Positions 25,276 to 34,325 of a stretch of DNA of 64,000 bases are shown in pieces. Within the stretch, counting starts at the first letter, position 1. The number at the start of each line of letters is the position of its first letter. The notes below the pieces were generated by a model, which had not been told where the DNA came from, made no database searches, and was given only the letters and a program-made list of their open reading frames with translations. The stretch spans positions 1-64,000 of the forward strand of contig NC_069110.1 in assembly GCF_947172395.1 (NCBI RefSeq). The letters run 5' to 3'. This DNA comes from Bicyclus anynana (Eukaryota > Arthropoda > Insecta > Lepidoptera > Nymphalidae). Position numbers and translations under genes: made by a program.

Positions 25276-25278
<3 letters not shown>

Positions 25279-25302
25279 AACCTAACCTAACCTAACCTAA
25301 CC
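25276..25302. repeat. Short telomeric spacer between E2 and E3
   Basis: About five CCTAA units remain between the E2 poly(A) and the E3 start at GAATATAT, ending in CC as at the other element junctions. Confidence 0.95.
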
Positions 25303-25324
25303 GAATATATCATAATAAAGTACC

Positions 25325-25636
25325 AGACGATTGGAAGGATTTTACACCTACCAATATCATTAAACCAAATAAGTAACTAGGTAAATTGCTATTGACACTC
25401 TACATTAATTCTACTAACACGGTTAGGCTTGACTTGGGTGAAACTTTACACCTCCCAAATACACTTTAACCATATTTATATAAATATATTATTTAAGTAA
25501 GAACTAGACGATTGGGAGGCTTTTTACACCTCCCAAAATTATAAGATTAACCTAGAAATTAAGCAATTATTTTTTAATTATTTATTTAATTTAGGTTAGG
25601 CACAATTGACTGGGAGGCAATTTACACCTCCCAATT
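25325..25636 (+). promoter_or_regulatory. 5' leader hairpin array of E3
   Basis: Copies lie at 25330-25355 (ATTGG/CCAAT with one internal mismatch), 25434-25458 (TTGGG/CCCAA), 25512-25536 (8-bp TTGGGAGG/CCTCCCAA) and 25611-25633 (7-bp TGGGAGG/CCTCCCA). All are introduced by GAC within a few bases and have the ACA loop end seen in the other elements. Confidence 0.75.
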
Positions 25637-25699
25637 TCGTGGTTAAATTAAGAACCCTACAGCTTCTTACTAATACCGTTCACACCGTTATAAGTGAAT

Positions 25700-27229
25700 A
25701 TGTTTGGCTGCGGATACAGAACACCTAAAAAACAACACGAAACAGAGGTTGAAATCGTGACTGAGTCCCCGGAGAGAGGAATGACAAGTGACCCTACGCA
25801 AATACAGACTCAAGAGCTGCTCGACCTAAGCACAGAACATGCTCGTTCCTCACAAAAAGACACCCAGGCTGCTCTCAAGCCAGGGACAAAAAACACGCTG
25901 ATACAAAGCGGAACCACTAAGAAAGGTGGGGCGCAGTCTAAGGTAGCCAGTCCTCTGGGACATGACACAGTGAAACTTAAAGGTAGGGTCGCAGAGGCTA
26001 AAGCTTGCCTTATCAAAGCGAAACTTCAAATAAATAACTCGCGAAATCTGAAAACTGAGATTAAAAACGAAGTTATCCAAGCCGTAGAAAGGATGTACCA
26101 ATTGGTGAAGGAGGCAGAATCAGCAAAATCTCGGACCTCCATCCAAATATCGACCGAAGAGGGGATAAACAAGGTAAAGGCAGTAGAAGAAGGAAAGGAA
26201 AACAAAGTGCTGGCTGACTTCGCGAAGGAACTAGAAGACCATAGGAAACTTATGAGCGAGAATACAGAAGAAATTATAAAACTAAAAGCATGCCTCAAAA
26301 CAGCTTCTGCCAATATAAGAGCGACACCTGCTTTTGAAATGAATATCATAAATGAACTGAAACAACAAAAAGACCAGATAGAGAAATTTGTAGAAACGTG
26401 TAAAATTACTGAGGGCCTACCTACTTATGCTGCAGTTGCTGCTACCAAGGAAAAAATTTCGTCGACCTCCCAGCCTGTCCACTCGATAGTTGTGTCGTCG
26501 ATAGAAGAGCACGACACAAGTGAGGATGTGATTGTGAAAATCCGCAAGGCAGTTAACGCAAAGGCATCTGGGATTCGGGTGGACAGGTTGCGTAAGGCAA
26601 GGGAGGGAAAGGTAGTACTGGGGTGCCAATCGAAAGATGATCTGGCTAAACTCACAGAAAAACTGTCTTCAGAGCAACCCGCACTAAAAATTGAAGAGAA
26701 AGCCAACAAGGACCCTCTCATAATTATGAAAAACGTTCTCAATATAAATACAGACGAGGACATTATTAGTGCCCTTTGCAGGCAAAACGCACATATTCTA
26801 GGGGAAATATCAGAGGAGGAGTACAGAGCAGTCGTGCGTTACCGTAGGAGAGCCAGAAACCCGCACGAGTGCCATGTGGTCCTCCGGGTATCACCGAAGG
26901 TATGGCAAAAACTCACACACGCAGGAAGAGTCCACATAGACCTGCAAAGGGTACAAGTTGTTGATCAGTCGCCCCTCATCCAGTGCTCGAGGTGTCTAGC
27001 TTACGGCCATGGACGTAAATCGTGCAATGAAACGGTAGACCTGTGCAGCCACTGCACGGGACCGCACTTGCGCAAAGACTGCCCACACTGGAAAGGGGAA
27101 CAAAGGCCGGTATGTCGAAACTGTACGGCGTCAAAACTTGAGAAGACTGATCATAATAGCTTTGATAATGAGTGTCCAGTAAGAATCAAGTGGGACAGAC
27201 TTGTTCGACAAAATGTAGCGTATTGCTAA
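25700..27229 (+). CDS. E3 ORF1, Gag-like protein
   Basis: The protein is 509 aa from ATG 25700 (MFGCGYRTPKKQHETE); an in-frame GTG two codons earlier is unlikely to be used. It is collinear with the E1 Gag: a charged N-terminal half, LIKAKLQINNSRNLKTEIK near residue 110, the central KIRKAVNAKASGIRVDRLRK block and three C-terminal zinc knuckles (CSRC, CSHC and CRNC types). The last residues are VAYC, and the TAA stop overlaps the ORF2 frame in TGCTAAAG. The expected role is RNA binding and targeting of the particle to telomeres. Confidence 0.93.
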   Translation: MFGCGYRTPKKQHETEVEIVTESPERGMTSDPTQIQTQELLDLSTEHARSSQKDTQAALKPGTKNTLIQSGTTKKGGAQSKVASPLGHDTVKLKGRVAEAKACLIKAKLQINNSRNLKTEIKNEVIQAVERMYQLVKEAESAKSRTSIQISTEEGINKVKAVEEGKENKVLADFAKELEDHRKLMSENTEEIIKLKACLKTASANIRATPAFEMNIINELKQQKDQIEKFVETCKITEGLPTYAAVAATKEKISSTSQPVHSIVVSSIEEHDTSEDVIVKIRKAVNAKASGIRVDRLRKAREGKVVLGCQSKDDLAKLTEKLSSEQPALKIEEKANKDPLIIMKNVLNINTDEDIISALCRQNAHILGEISEEEYRAVVRYRRRARNPHECHVVLRVSPKVWQKLTHAGRVHIDLQRVQVVDQSPLIQCSRCLAYGHGRKSCNETVDLCSHCTGPHLRKDCPHWKGEQRPVCRNCTASKLEKTDHNSFDNECPVRIKWDRLVRQNVAYC

Positions 27230-30200
27230 AGTTGTCCCAATTTTGTCCCAAGTATCTCATCTTAAAGTGGTCCAAGCAAACCTACAAAAAAGTAAGTTGG
27301 CCTTCCAAGAACTACTTATTGAAGTAGAGAAGAGTGGTTTTGGTTTCGCCCTCGTTCAGGAACCATATGTGGGAGCAAAAGGAGAAATCACACATAAAAA
27401 CGGCTATAGGATAGTTCAGCAAACTCAGAACCGAAAAAAACCTGTAAAAGCAGCTATAGCTGTTTTTGACAATGACATACAGATAGTTGAGCATCCCAAA
27501 GAAACAACCGAAAATATAGCAGTTGCGACACTCAAAACCAGGGCATGGGAAATGAATGTCTTTTCCGTGTATTTTGAAGATAGCCTTCCTGTGGAGCCGT
27601 ACTTAGAAAAACTGAAAGCCACAATAGAGAAGTTAAAATTAAAAAACGTCATAATAGGGGGGGATTTTAATTCATGGAGTCCATGGTGGGGAAGTAGTGC
27701 GGAGGATCATAGGGGAAGAGAAGTACACGGAGTTCTGATGGAACTGAATCTTCACGTCCTGAACGAGGGAGTTACTCCCACATTTTACACGATAAGAAAT
27801 GGCCGGGAATACAAAAGCAGGGTGGATGTAACCGCATGTAGTGATAAACTAATAGAACATATAGAAAACTGGAAAGTCGATGAGAAAATGATCAGTGCAG
27901 ACCATAATGCAATTACGTTTACTATAAAGCTCAAAAGATCAACAGAAAAAAGATTAACTAAAACTACAAGGAAATTCAACACAAAAAAAGCTGATTGGGC
28001 CAAATTTAAGCAAGAATTAGTTAAAGAATTAGAAAGTGATAAAATTACAGAAACAGTAGTAACAAATATAAAAAGCAAAGAAAATTTAGAACTAATAGTA
28101 ACTAAATACATAGAAAGCGTTAAAACCGCATGCAAAAAAGCAATACCATTAATAAAAAATAGCAAAAGACAATACTCACCTTGGTGGAACGAAGAACTAC
28201 AGAAGCTGAAGAGGGATATGATGACCAAAAAGTGTAGAATCCGCTGCGCTGCTCCCAGGCGTAGACCACGGGTAGTAGAAGAATATCTGAAATCAAAAGA
28301 AATATATCAGGAGGAAACGAAAAAAGCACAAATAAGTAGCTGGAAACAGTTTTGCGGCACCCAAGATCGCGAAAGCTTGTGGGATGGGATCTATCGAGTT
28401 ATAAGGAAGACATCTAGTAAATACGAAGACCAACCGCTTACGTGTAATGGAATCCTGTTAAGTCCAGAAAATTCAGTTAAACTTCTGGCCAATACCTTTT
28501 TTCCAAAAGACTTGGAAGCCGAAGATAATCAAGATCACACTGAAACGAGAAACAAAGCTAAAAATGTAGATTTATTCAGAGAAAATGACAAACAGGATCC
28601 ACCGTTCACAATGTCGGAGCTTCTGCATGCAACAAACAGTTTTAATCCAAGAAAAGCGCCAGGGCAGGATGGTTTTACTGCAGACATTTGCGGCGAGGCG
28701 ATACTGTCCAATGCGGAGGTGTTTCTCGCAATATTAAATAAGTGCCTGGAGATACATCACTTTCCAGCATCTTGGAAAGAAGCGGTGATAGTAGTTCTTA
28801 GAAAACCGGGTAAAACCGACTACAACCAAGTAAAATCTTATCGCCCTATAGGACTGCTATCTGTACTCGGCAAGATTCTGGAAAAGTTGATGGTGCGTAG
28901 AATTCGATGGCACTTATTACCAAAATTGAACACCAGGCAGTACGGCTTTGTACCCCAACGATGCACGGAGGACTCTCTATATGATCTGGTGGAGCACATA
29001 CGAAGCCAATTGTTTAACAAATTGATCAGTGTGGTTGTTTCACTAGATATAGAGGGGGCCTTTGACAGCGCTTGGTGGCCCGCCATAAAATGTAGATTGG
29101 CAGATAAGGGATGTCCACACAATATCCGGAAACTTGTAACAAGCTATCTAGAAGGCAGACAGGTGCGAGTTCGTTACTCCGATCAAGAATACGTCACTGA
29201 AACAACAAAAGGATGCGTACAGGGATCCATAAGTGGACCCACTTTTTGGAACGCCCTTTTGGATCCATTATTGGATGGAATATCAGAAAGAGGAATATAC
29301 TGTCAGGCTTTTGCCGATGATATTGTATTGGTTTTTTCCGGACACTTAGCCTCCGCTATCGAAGATCAGGCAAAAGATGTACTCAGCTATGTGTATGAAT
29401 GGGTAGTGCAAAACAAATTGAAATTCGCACCCCATAAAACAAACGCGATGGTGGTCACAAAAAAGATCAAATATGACACCCCACGCTTACGCATGGCAGG
29501 GTCCACGGTGGAAATGGTTAAAGAGATAAAGATATTGGGACTAACTTTGGACAACAAACTGACTTTTAACAGTCACGTGAAACAAGTATGCACAAAAGTC
29601 CTAAATATCTATAAACCATTGGCCAGATCAGCTAAGATAAATTGGGGGCTGGAACCGGAAATAGTCAGGACGATCTACGTATCGGTAATAGAGCCCATAG
29701 TCCTCTATGCGGCAAGTGCCTGGGCTCCAGCAACTCAGAAGTTATCCGTACAAGATCACCTCAACGCAGTTCAAAGAGGCTTTGCTCTAAAAGTAGTTAA
29801 AGCCTATAGAACAGTGTCTCTCACTGCGGCCCTTGCGCTCGCAAGACTTGTTCCTCTTGACCTGAGAGTACAAGAGGCTGCAAATTTGTTTATAGCTAAA
29901 CGTGGGAAGCCGCAGCGAGAGATAAAGGATCTAGTAGTTGAGAAAAGGAAAAGCTTTACTGAGTCACCACATCCATCGCTTGAAACGGAAATAAGTTTTA
30001 ATAAATTAAAAGACGTAGATGACCTTTCAGCTGAAAGAAGTAAAAATGTAGAACTGGAAATATATACGGATGGTAGCAAAATCGGTGGCAAGGTTGGAGC
30101 CGCTCTGGTGTACTGGAGGAACGGCATAGAAGCAGGCAAGAAAAAGTTTCTATTGGGGTCACACTGCACGGTGTACCAGGCAGAACTTTACGCGCTGTAC

Positions 30201-30926
30201 CAAGCCACCGAATTTGCTGCCAAATGTAAGGACATGCACATAAATATTTACAGTGATTCTAGGTCGTCTCTAGAAACTATAAAAAACATCAACTCATATC
30301 ACCCGTTAGTGTTTGAAATCAGACGAAATCTAAGTAAACAAAAACTAAAGCTAAAAGACGTAAAACTTTTCTGGATCAAGGCACACGTCGGAGTAGAGGG
30401 CAATGAACGGGCAGACCAACTGGCGAAAGAAGCAGCTCTGACAAAAAAGACAGCTCCCGACTACGACGCGTGCCCTGTATCATTTATCCGAAGTATCATA
30501 AGAAAAAACTCTATAAGAATTTGGCAAGATAGGTACATCAAAAGTGAAAATGCTGCAGTCACAAAGATATTTTTTCCCAGTATAGAGAGAGCACATACTA
30601 TTTTACGAAAAATAACCCTGACCCCAATTTTGGTTCAAACAATTACCGGTCATGGGGGTTTTAACCACTACCTAAACCGTTTCAAGTTAAGAAAAAGCCC
30701 GGCATGTGAATGCGATCCAATAAAGACGCAATCAGTGATTCATATTTTAACGGAATGCCCGATATTCGGCAAAAAAAGATTCGAAATAATACAATATATA
30801 GACCAAGAAATTAACACATTGACAATAAGCAAAATAATAGAAAACAATTTAAGTAGATCCAAATTTATTGAATTTTGTGAAAGTGTTGCAAAAATAGTCA
30901 TAAATAGAAATAAAGACAAACATTAG
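27222..30926 (+). CDS. E3 ORF2, endonuclease-reverse transcriptase-RNase H
   Basis: About 1,234 codons are open in the +1 frame relative to ORF1; the frame opens at 27219 after a TAG. No ATG precedes the endonuclease motifs (VQANLQKSKLA, QEPYVG, GGDFNSWSPWWGS, SADHN). RT motifs are SYRPIGLLSVLGKILEKL, LDIEGAFD, QGSISGP and FADDIVLVF. RNase H motifs are TDGSK, AELYALYQATE, SDSRSSLE and HVGVEGNERADQLA. The C-terminal CECD...HILTEC site is present. The protein reads KSKL and KKFLLGSHCTVYQ closely in step with E1 ORF2. All catalytic residues are present and no break is seen. Confidence 0.93.
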   Translation: MAKVVPILSQVSHLKVVQANLQKSKLAFQELLIEVEKSGFGFALVQEPYVGAKGEITHKNGYRIVQQTQNRKKPVKAAIAVFDNDIQIVEHPKETTENIAVATLKTRAWEMNVFSVYFEDSLPVEPYLEKLKATIEKLKLKNVIIGGDFNSWSPWWGSSAEDHRGREVHGVLMELNLHVLNEGVTPTFYTIRNGREYKSRVDVTACSDKLIEHIENWKVDEKMISADHNAITFTIKLKRSTEKRLTKTTRKFNTKKADWAKFKQELVKELESDKITETVVTNIKSKENLELIVTKYIESVKTACKKAIPLIKNSKRQYSPWWNEELQKLKRDMMTKKCRIRCAAPRRRPRVVEEYLKSKEIYQEETKKAQISSWKQFCGTQDRESLWDGIYRVIRKTSSKYEDQPLTCNGILLSPENSVKLLANTFFPKDLEAEDNQDHTETRNKAKNVDLFRENDKQDPPFTMSELLHATNSFNPRKAPGQDGFTADICGEAILSNAEVFLAILNKCLEIHHFPASWKEAVIVVLRKPGKTDYNQVKSYRPIGLLSVLGKILEKLMVRRIRWHLLPKLNTRQYGFVPQRCTEDSLYDLVEHIRSQLFNKLISVVVSLDIEGAFDSAWWPAIKCRLADKGCPHNIRKLVTSYLEGRQVRVRYSDQEYVTETTKGCVQGSISGPTFWNALLDPLLDGISERGIYCQAFADDIVLVFSGHLASAIEDQAKDVLSYVYEWVVQNKLKFAPHKTNAMVVTKKIKYDTPRLRMAGSTVEMVKEIKILGLTLDNKLTFNSHVKQVCTKVLNIYKPLARSAKINWGLEPEIVRTIYVSVIEPIVLYAASAWAPATQKLSVQDHLNAVQRGFALKVVKAYRTVSLTAALALARLVPLDLRVQEAANLFIAKRGKPQREIKDLVVEKRKSFTESPHPSLETEISFNKLKDVDDLSAERSKNVELEIYTDGSKIGGKVGAALVYWRNGIEAGKKKFLLGSHCTVYQAELYALYQATEFAAKCKDMHINIYSDSRSSLETIKNINSYHPLVFEIRRNLSKQKLKLKDVKLFWIKAHVGVEGNERADQLAKEAALTKKTAPDYDACPVSFIRSIIRKNSIRIWQDRYIKSENAAVTKIFFPSIERAHTILRKITLTPILVQTITGHGGFNHYLNRFKLRKSPACECDPIKTQSVIHILTECPIFGKKRFEIIQYIDQEINTLTISKIIENNLSRSKFIEFCESVAKIVINRNKDKH

Positions 30927-31106
30927 AAAAAAAATAATAAAATATTGTTACTATGTCATACTTTGGTTATAAAGATTCATTGTATTTTGTATATTATAAG
31001 AATATATGAATTTACATGAATATAAATTACACAGGGTGTCACAAAGTAAGAATAATATAAAATGCAAAAGAATAAGTAAAAAAACGTAATATCATAATAC
31101 CAAGGT

Positions 31107-31155
31107 CTCCGTCACACGTCGGAGGAGTGCAGCCATCCCCACCCAAAACGGGGAT
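31107..31155 (+). promoter_or_regulatory. E3 3'-terminal twin hairpins
   Basis: CTCCG (31107-31111) pairs with CGGAG (31120-31124), and ATCCCC (31135-31140) with GGGGAT (31150-31155). The layout and spacing equal those of E1, just before the A tail. Confidence 0.75.
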
Positions 31156-31173
31156 TTAAAATAAAAAAAAAAA

Positions 31174-31248
31174 TAACCTAACCTAACCTAACCTAACCTA
31201 ACCTAACCTAACCTAACCTAACCTAACCTAACCTAACCTAACCTAACC
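31174..31248. repeat. Telomeric spacer between E3 and E4
   Basis: About 15 AACCT units lie between the E3 tail and the E4 start at GATTGAG. Confidence 0.95.
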
Positions 31249-31799
31249 GATTGAGTAAACTCAATAAAAATTTGTTAAAATCACAATTTTCGGCCTAATT
31301 TTGTTAAAAATCTTTTGTTTTTCTCCATTCCTCGTGTTCCCGCGTGTTCCTCTCATTCCGGGAAAACGGGATACACCGTCCGGGACCATTTCGGCCCGTC
31401 GACTCGCCCCAGGAGCACACTTTAAACGCGCGCCGGCCACAACTCCGTGAAATTTAATAGATTTTCCTGCGAATTTTCTTCCAGGAAAATCTATTTTCAT
31501 CCCCCGCAGTGTGGTCGGGAGCGTCTCCCGAAGGCGCGTCGAACGACCCGCCGCGCTCCCGGATCGGTCCAGCCGTTTGGGAGGAAAACGCGGAAAACCG
31601 AAAATTTGGCCCTCCCACCCACCCTTAATATAGATATAAGAAGCTGAGGGTCGATTTTGGGGGAAAATTTTTTATTGTCGTTTCGGGTTCTCCATCTTGT
31701 GAGGATCCGAAACGTACACTTTAAGGGTAGGGCGACACGAAATTTGGAGCCTTAAATTGAGGAATTTGACGAAATTTAAGTTAAATTAAACCTAGATTG
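31249..31799 (+). promoter_or_regulatory. E4 long 5' region, possible internal promoter
   Basis: This 550-base stretch has no counterpart in E1-E3, whose 5' ends lie in or near the hairpin array. Its middle (31320-31620) is GC-rich in an AT-rich neighbourhood. A perfect 14-bp inverted repeat (31456-31469 with 31482-31495, 12-base loop) sits in it. No convincing ORF is present. It may be the complete promoter-bearing leader of the subfamily, with E2 truncated; this is inference. Confidence 0.4.
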
Positions 31800-32114
31800 A
31801 CTTGGGAGGCATTCTACACCTCCCAAATATTGTTCTGGACTGTTTTATACAAAAATATAATTTAAAATTGACAATTAGACTATTGGGGGGCTTTTTACAC
31901 CTCCCAAGATTTTAGATAAAGCTAGGAAATTAAGAAATTTTGTTTATTATTTGATTATTTTGGTATTAAGTCAGGGATTAGGTTAGTATAGTAGTTTGAC
32001 TTGGGAGGCAATCTACACCTCCCAAATAACTTGTAATACAAATAACTAGAATAGCAAATTAATTTAAAAACTTGAAATTTTCAGATTTGAAGGGCACTTT
32101 ACACCTTTCAAATA
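31800..32114 (+). promoter_or_regulatory. 5' leader hairpin array of E4
   Basis: Hairpins lie at 31802-31826 (8 bp), 31883-31907 (8 bp with one G-U), 32001-32025 (8 bp) and 32085-32114 (ATTTGAAGGG with CCTTTCAAAT, about 10 bp with one G-U). The last copy differs in sequence from the common GGGAGG/CCTCCC form yet still pairs, a further compensated change. GAC or GA precedes each stem. Confidence 0.78.
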
Positions 32115-32199
32115 TTCAAATTACGTTAGGTAGAATTAGGTCTACACAGCCTAAATAAAAACATTTAGTTAACTTAATCTAATTTACACCGTTACAAAA

Positions 32200-33432
32200 A
32201 TGTCGATGAAATCTAAAACTGATGCACCTAAACCAGCAAAATTACCGGTCAAAGTCCCGAAAGAGACCGCCTCTTACGCCAGGTCAGCAATTGAAGCTCC
32301 GTTGAGTGACTTGCCAGCTGTGGCAAACCAGCTGTTTCAGGTCGCAAAGCTACAGTTGGACCAGTCCGGCAACATAAAGGGAACGATAAAGGAGACTGTG
32401 CTTGACTGTCTGAATGGACTGTACACCTTATCCATGAGGCTCTGCGATGTCGCACAGTCTCGAATCGATGCCCCAGCTTGTGACGCTGACTTGGCGAATG
32501 AGGTAACCGACGCACTAAATGTTCAGACGGGTATAATGGTGGCGGCCAGAGAAGAGATATGCGCGATCAAAGAACAAATGACCAGGTTTGTGGAAAATAT
32601 TGGAACAGCGACAGAAGGCTGTTCATATGCCAAAGTCGTGGCAACTCCAAAAGAGGCCCCTTCTGCTGAATCGCAGTCGGTCCACTCGCTGATCGTGTCA
32701 TCGCCGGATGAAGCAGACACCAGCGAAGACGTAATATTAAAAATACGATCCGCAGTGTGCGCGAAGACATCGGGTCTGCGAGTGGACAGACTTCGAAAAG
32801 CTAGAAATCAAAAAGTAGTGTTGGGATGCCAAACCAAAGAAGAGTTGGCCAGAGTGGCGGAACAACTTAGATCTGGCAACCCAACTCTACAAATAGAACA
32901 GAAGACAAACAAGGACCCCCTGGTCATACTTAGAAACGTCTTAAGCGTCAATACAGATGACGACATACTCAATGCTCTGAAAAACCAAAACACGCACATA
33001 CTGGGGGGGATACCAGAGGGAGAGTATAGAGCCGTTGTGCGATATCGCAGGAGGGCAAGAAACCCACACGAATGCCATACTGTCCTTCAGGTATCCCCAC
33101 CAGTGTGGCGAAGCCTCACACAGGTCGGAAAGGCACACATAGACCTCCAGAGAGTGCAAGTCCTCGACCAGTCTCCCCTTATACAGTGCACTAGATGCCT
33201 AGAGTTTGGACACGGTAAAAAACACTGCAAGGAGGAAGAGGACCGGTGCAGTCACTGCACTGGGACTCACCTTCGCAAAGATTGTCCGCAATGGCTAGCC
33301 GGAAATACTGCTAGTTGTCGAAACTGTCAGATGGCAAAACATGAAAAGTTTAACCACAACAGTTTTGACAACGAATGCCCGATAAGGCAAAAATGGGATA
33401 GACTGGCGAGGACCAGTGTGTCTTATTGCTAA
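32200..33432 (+). CDS. E4 ORF1, intact Gag-like protein of a Gag-only element
   Basis: The protein is 410 aa from ATG 32200 and aligns throughout with the E2 Gag: LFQVAKLQLDQSGN near residue 45, the KIRSAVCAKTSGLRVDRLRK block, QKVVLGCQTKEELA, and three C-terminal zinc knuckles (CTRC...H...C, CSHC...H...C, CRNC...H...C). It ends VSYC with the same TGCTAAAG overlap as the autonomous elements. An uninterrupted frame in an element without reverse transcriptase suggests either very recent loss of ORF2 or selection on Gag. Confidence 0.92.
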   Translation: MSMKSKTDAPKPAKLPVKVPKETASYARSAIEAPLSDLPAVANQLFQVAKLQLDQSGNIKGTIKETVLDCLNGLYTLSMRLCDVAQSRIDAPACDADLANEVTDALNVQTGIMVAAREEICAIKEQMTRFVENIGTATEGCSYAKVVATPKEAPSAESQSVHSLIVSSPDEADTSEDVILKIRSAVCAKTSGLRVDRLRKARNQKVVLGCQTKEELARVAEQLRSGNPTLQIEQKTNKDPLVILRNVLSVNTDDDILNALKNQNTHILGGIPEGEYRAVVRYRRRARNPHECHTVLQVSPPVWRSLTQVGKAHIDLQRVQVLDQSPLIQCTRCLEFGHGKKHCKEEEDRCSHCTGTHLRKDCPQWLAGNTASCRNCQMAKHEKFNHNSFDNECPIRQKWDRLARTSVSYC

Positions 33433-33853
33433 AGGTGCATCAGAGGTTCAAGAAGAGTTTAATTATGTCTTTCTAGCAGAAATAGGCAAATCAAAATTGC
33501 AAATAAATGTGGCAAAGTTCAATCGGAACAAAATAAAAATAAAAATAAGAATAATAAATATATACCACAAATCTCAAGAGAAAATAACAAAATTTTACGG
33601 AAGCTATCCATATTTCGCACAATTATCGATAATTATAAAAATCAACGAAACTCTGGGAAAGATAGGAAAACTAATAATAAGAAAAACAAAATACAAAATT
33701 ATATTAAAAAATGTAATTTTCGTTTACAAAAATACAGAACTTGTCACAAAATACCAGCAAACATCTAAGAACTATTTAAAATGTAAATCTGCTAATATGA
33801 AAAATTTAAACTCGTTAAAATACAAAAAACAAAAGCAACAAAAACACAATTAG
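33424..33853 (+). CDS. Short A-rich ORF in the ORF2 position of E4
   Basis: An open frame of about 140 codons continues from the ORF1 stop in exactly the +1 frame that ORF2 uses in E1-E3. It starts GCT AAA GGT GCA (AKGA), matching the first codons of the E2 ORF2 frame, then turns into a protein rich in lysine, asparagine and isoleucine with no endonuclease or RT motif. No AUG lies at its expected beginning; the nearest in-frame ATG (33416) overlaps ORF1. It may be a replaced or decayed ORF2, or chance openness in A-rich DNA. I do not recognise a function. Confidence 0.35.
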
Positions 33854-33961
33854 ATATTAAAATAAGGTTATTAAAATAACGTAATTAATATCTGAAGCAC
33901 ACGAAATAAACTTAAAACAATAAAATATAAAAATAGAACACAAACACATATTCACACACAC

Positions 33962-34005
<44 letters not shown>

Positions 34006-34217
34006 AAAAAAAAATATTGTTAAACATCATAAATAGTAAGCCATAGATCATATGTTGTCGTTATATTATAATAATATAATACATAACAATGATAAAAGGA
34101 TGCTATTATTTATTCTCTCTTCAAAATGATTACACAAAGTATCTAGATAATTAATAGTTAAAGGTAAAAACATAAAACACCATTACATTGCAATATTATT
34201 AAACAGCTAAATAAGGT
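33854..34217 (+). other. E4 AT-rich 3' region with internal A tract
   Basis: Noncoding, strongly AT-rich sequence with a short CA repeat (about 33940-33963) followed by an A tract broken by one G (33967-34015). I see no remnant of ORF2. The internal A tract could mark an older 3' end to which a second 3' segment was joined. Confidence 0.5.
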
Positions 34218-34269
34218 CTCCGACAACCTTATCGGAGGAAACTCAGCAGTTCCTCCTCAAACGGTGGAA
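34218..34269 (+). promoter_or_regulatory. E4 3'-terminal twin hairpins
   Basis: CTCCGA (34218-34223) pairs with TCGGAG (34232-34237). The second stem is TTCC (34250-34253) with GGAA (34266-34269), which replaces the TCCCC/GGGGA of other copies on both arms. The signal is thus kept although ORF2 is gone. Confidence 0.75.
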
Positions 34270-34297
34270 CAATTAAAAAAAAAAAAAAAAAAAAAAA

Positions 34298-34324
34298 CCT
34301 AACCTAACCTAACCTAACCTAACC
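34298..34324. repeat. Telomeric spacer between E4 and E5
   Basis: About five CCTAA units, ending in CC before E5. Confidence 0.95.
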
Positions 34325-34325
34325 A

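Larger units (their letters stand above)
25303..31173 (+). mobile_element. E3: full-coding TRAS-like retrotransposon, same subfamily as E1
   Basis: This 5.9-kb element starts directly after telomeric CC and ends in a short A-rich tail (31163-31173, then T) before AACCT. It has a leader with four hairpins, ORF1 (25700-27229), ORF2 (about 27222-30926) and a 3' UTR clearly alignable with that of E1 (shared ATTGTTACTATGTCATACTT segment near 30942). Both ORFs are open. E1 and E3 have diverged through many substitutions, so they come from separate insertions and not from a recent duplication of the array. Confidence 0.93.
31249..34297 (+). mobile_element. E4: Gag-only TRAS-like element lacking reverse transcriptase
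   Basis: This 3.05-kb element has the same telomeric junctions as E1-E3 and a poly(A) at 34275-34297. It has the longest 5' region of the set: about 550 bases of partly GC-rich sequence precede four leader hairpins. ORF1 (32200-33432) is intact and belongs to the E2 subfamily. Where ORF2 should be there are only about 840 bases of A-rich sequence, including a short ORF (to 33853) and an internal A tract (33967-34015). The family 3' twin hairpins and poly(A) are kept. It therefore retains the terminal signals needed for copying in trans while encoding only Gag. Confidence 0.88.

Noticed and set aside
13762..30169. Numerous minus-strand ORFs across E1-E3
   Set aside because: They lie opposite the Gag and Pol frames, carry no domains and shift with codon bias of the sense strand.
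12666..31173. Identification of E1-E3 as SART elements
   Set aside because: SART elements insert in the opposite orientation. Here poly(A) joins AACCT on the C-rich strand, and the order of junction bases fits the TRAS cut sites.
31447..31647. Short arginine-rich ORFs in the E4 leader
   Set aside because: Chance openness in GC-rich DNA; no domain and no counterpart in other elements.
33857..34051. Minus-strand ORF with long phenylalanine run
   Set aside because: It is the complement of the internal A tract of E4.
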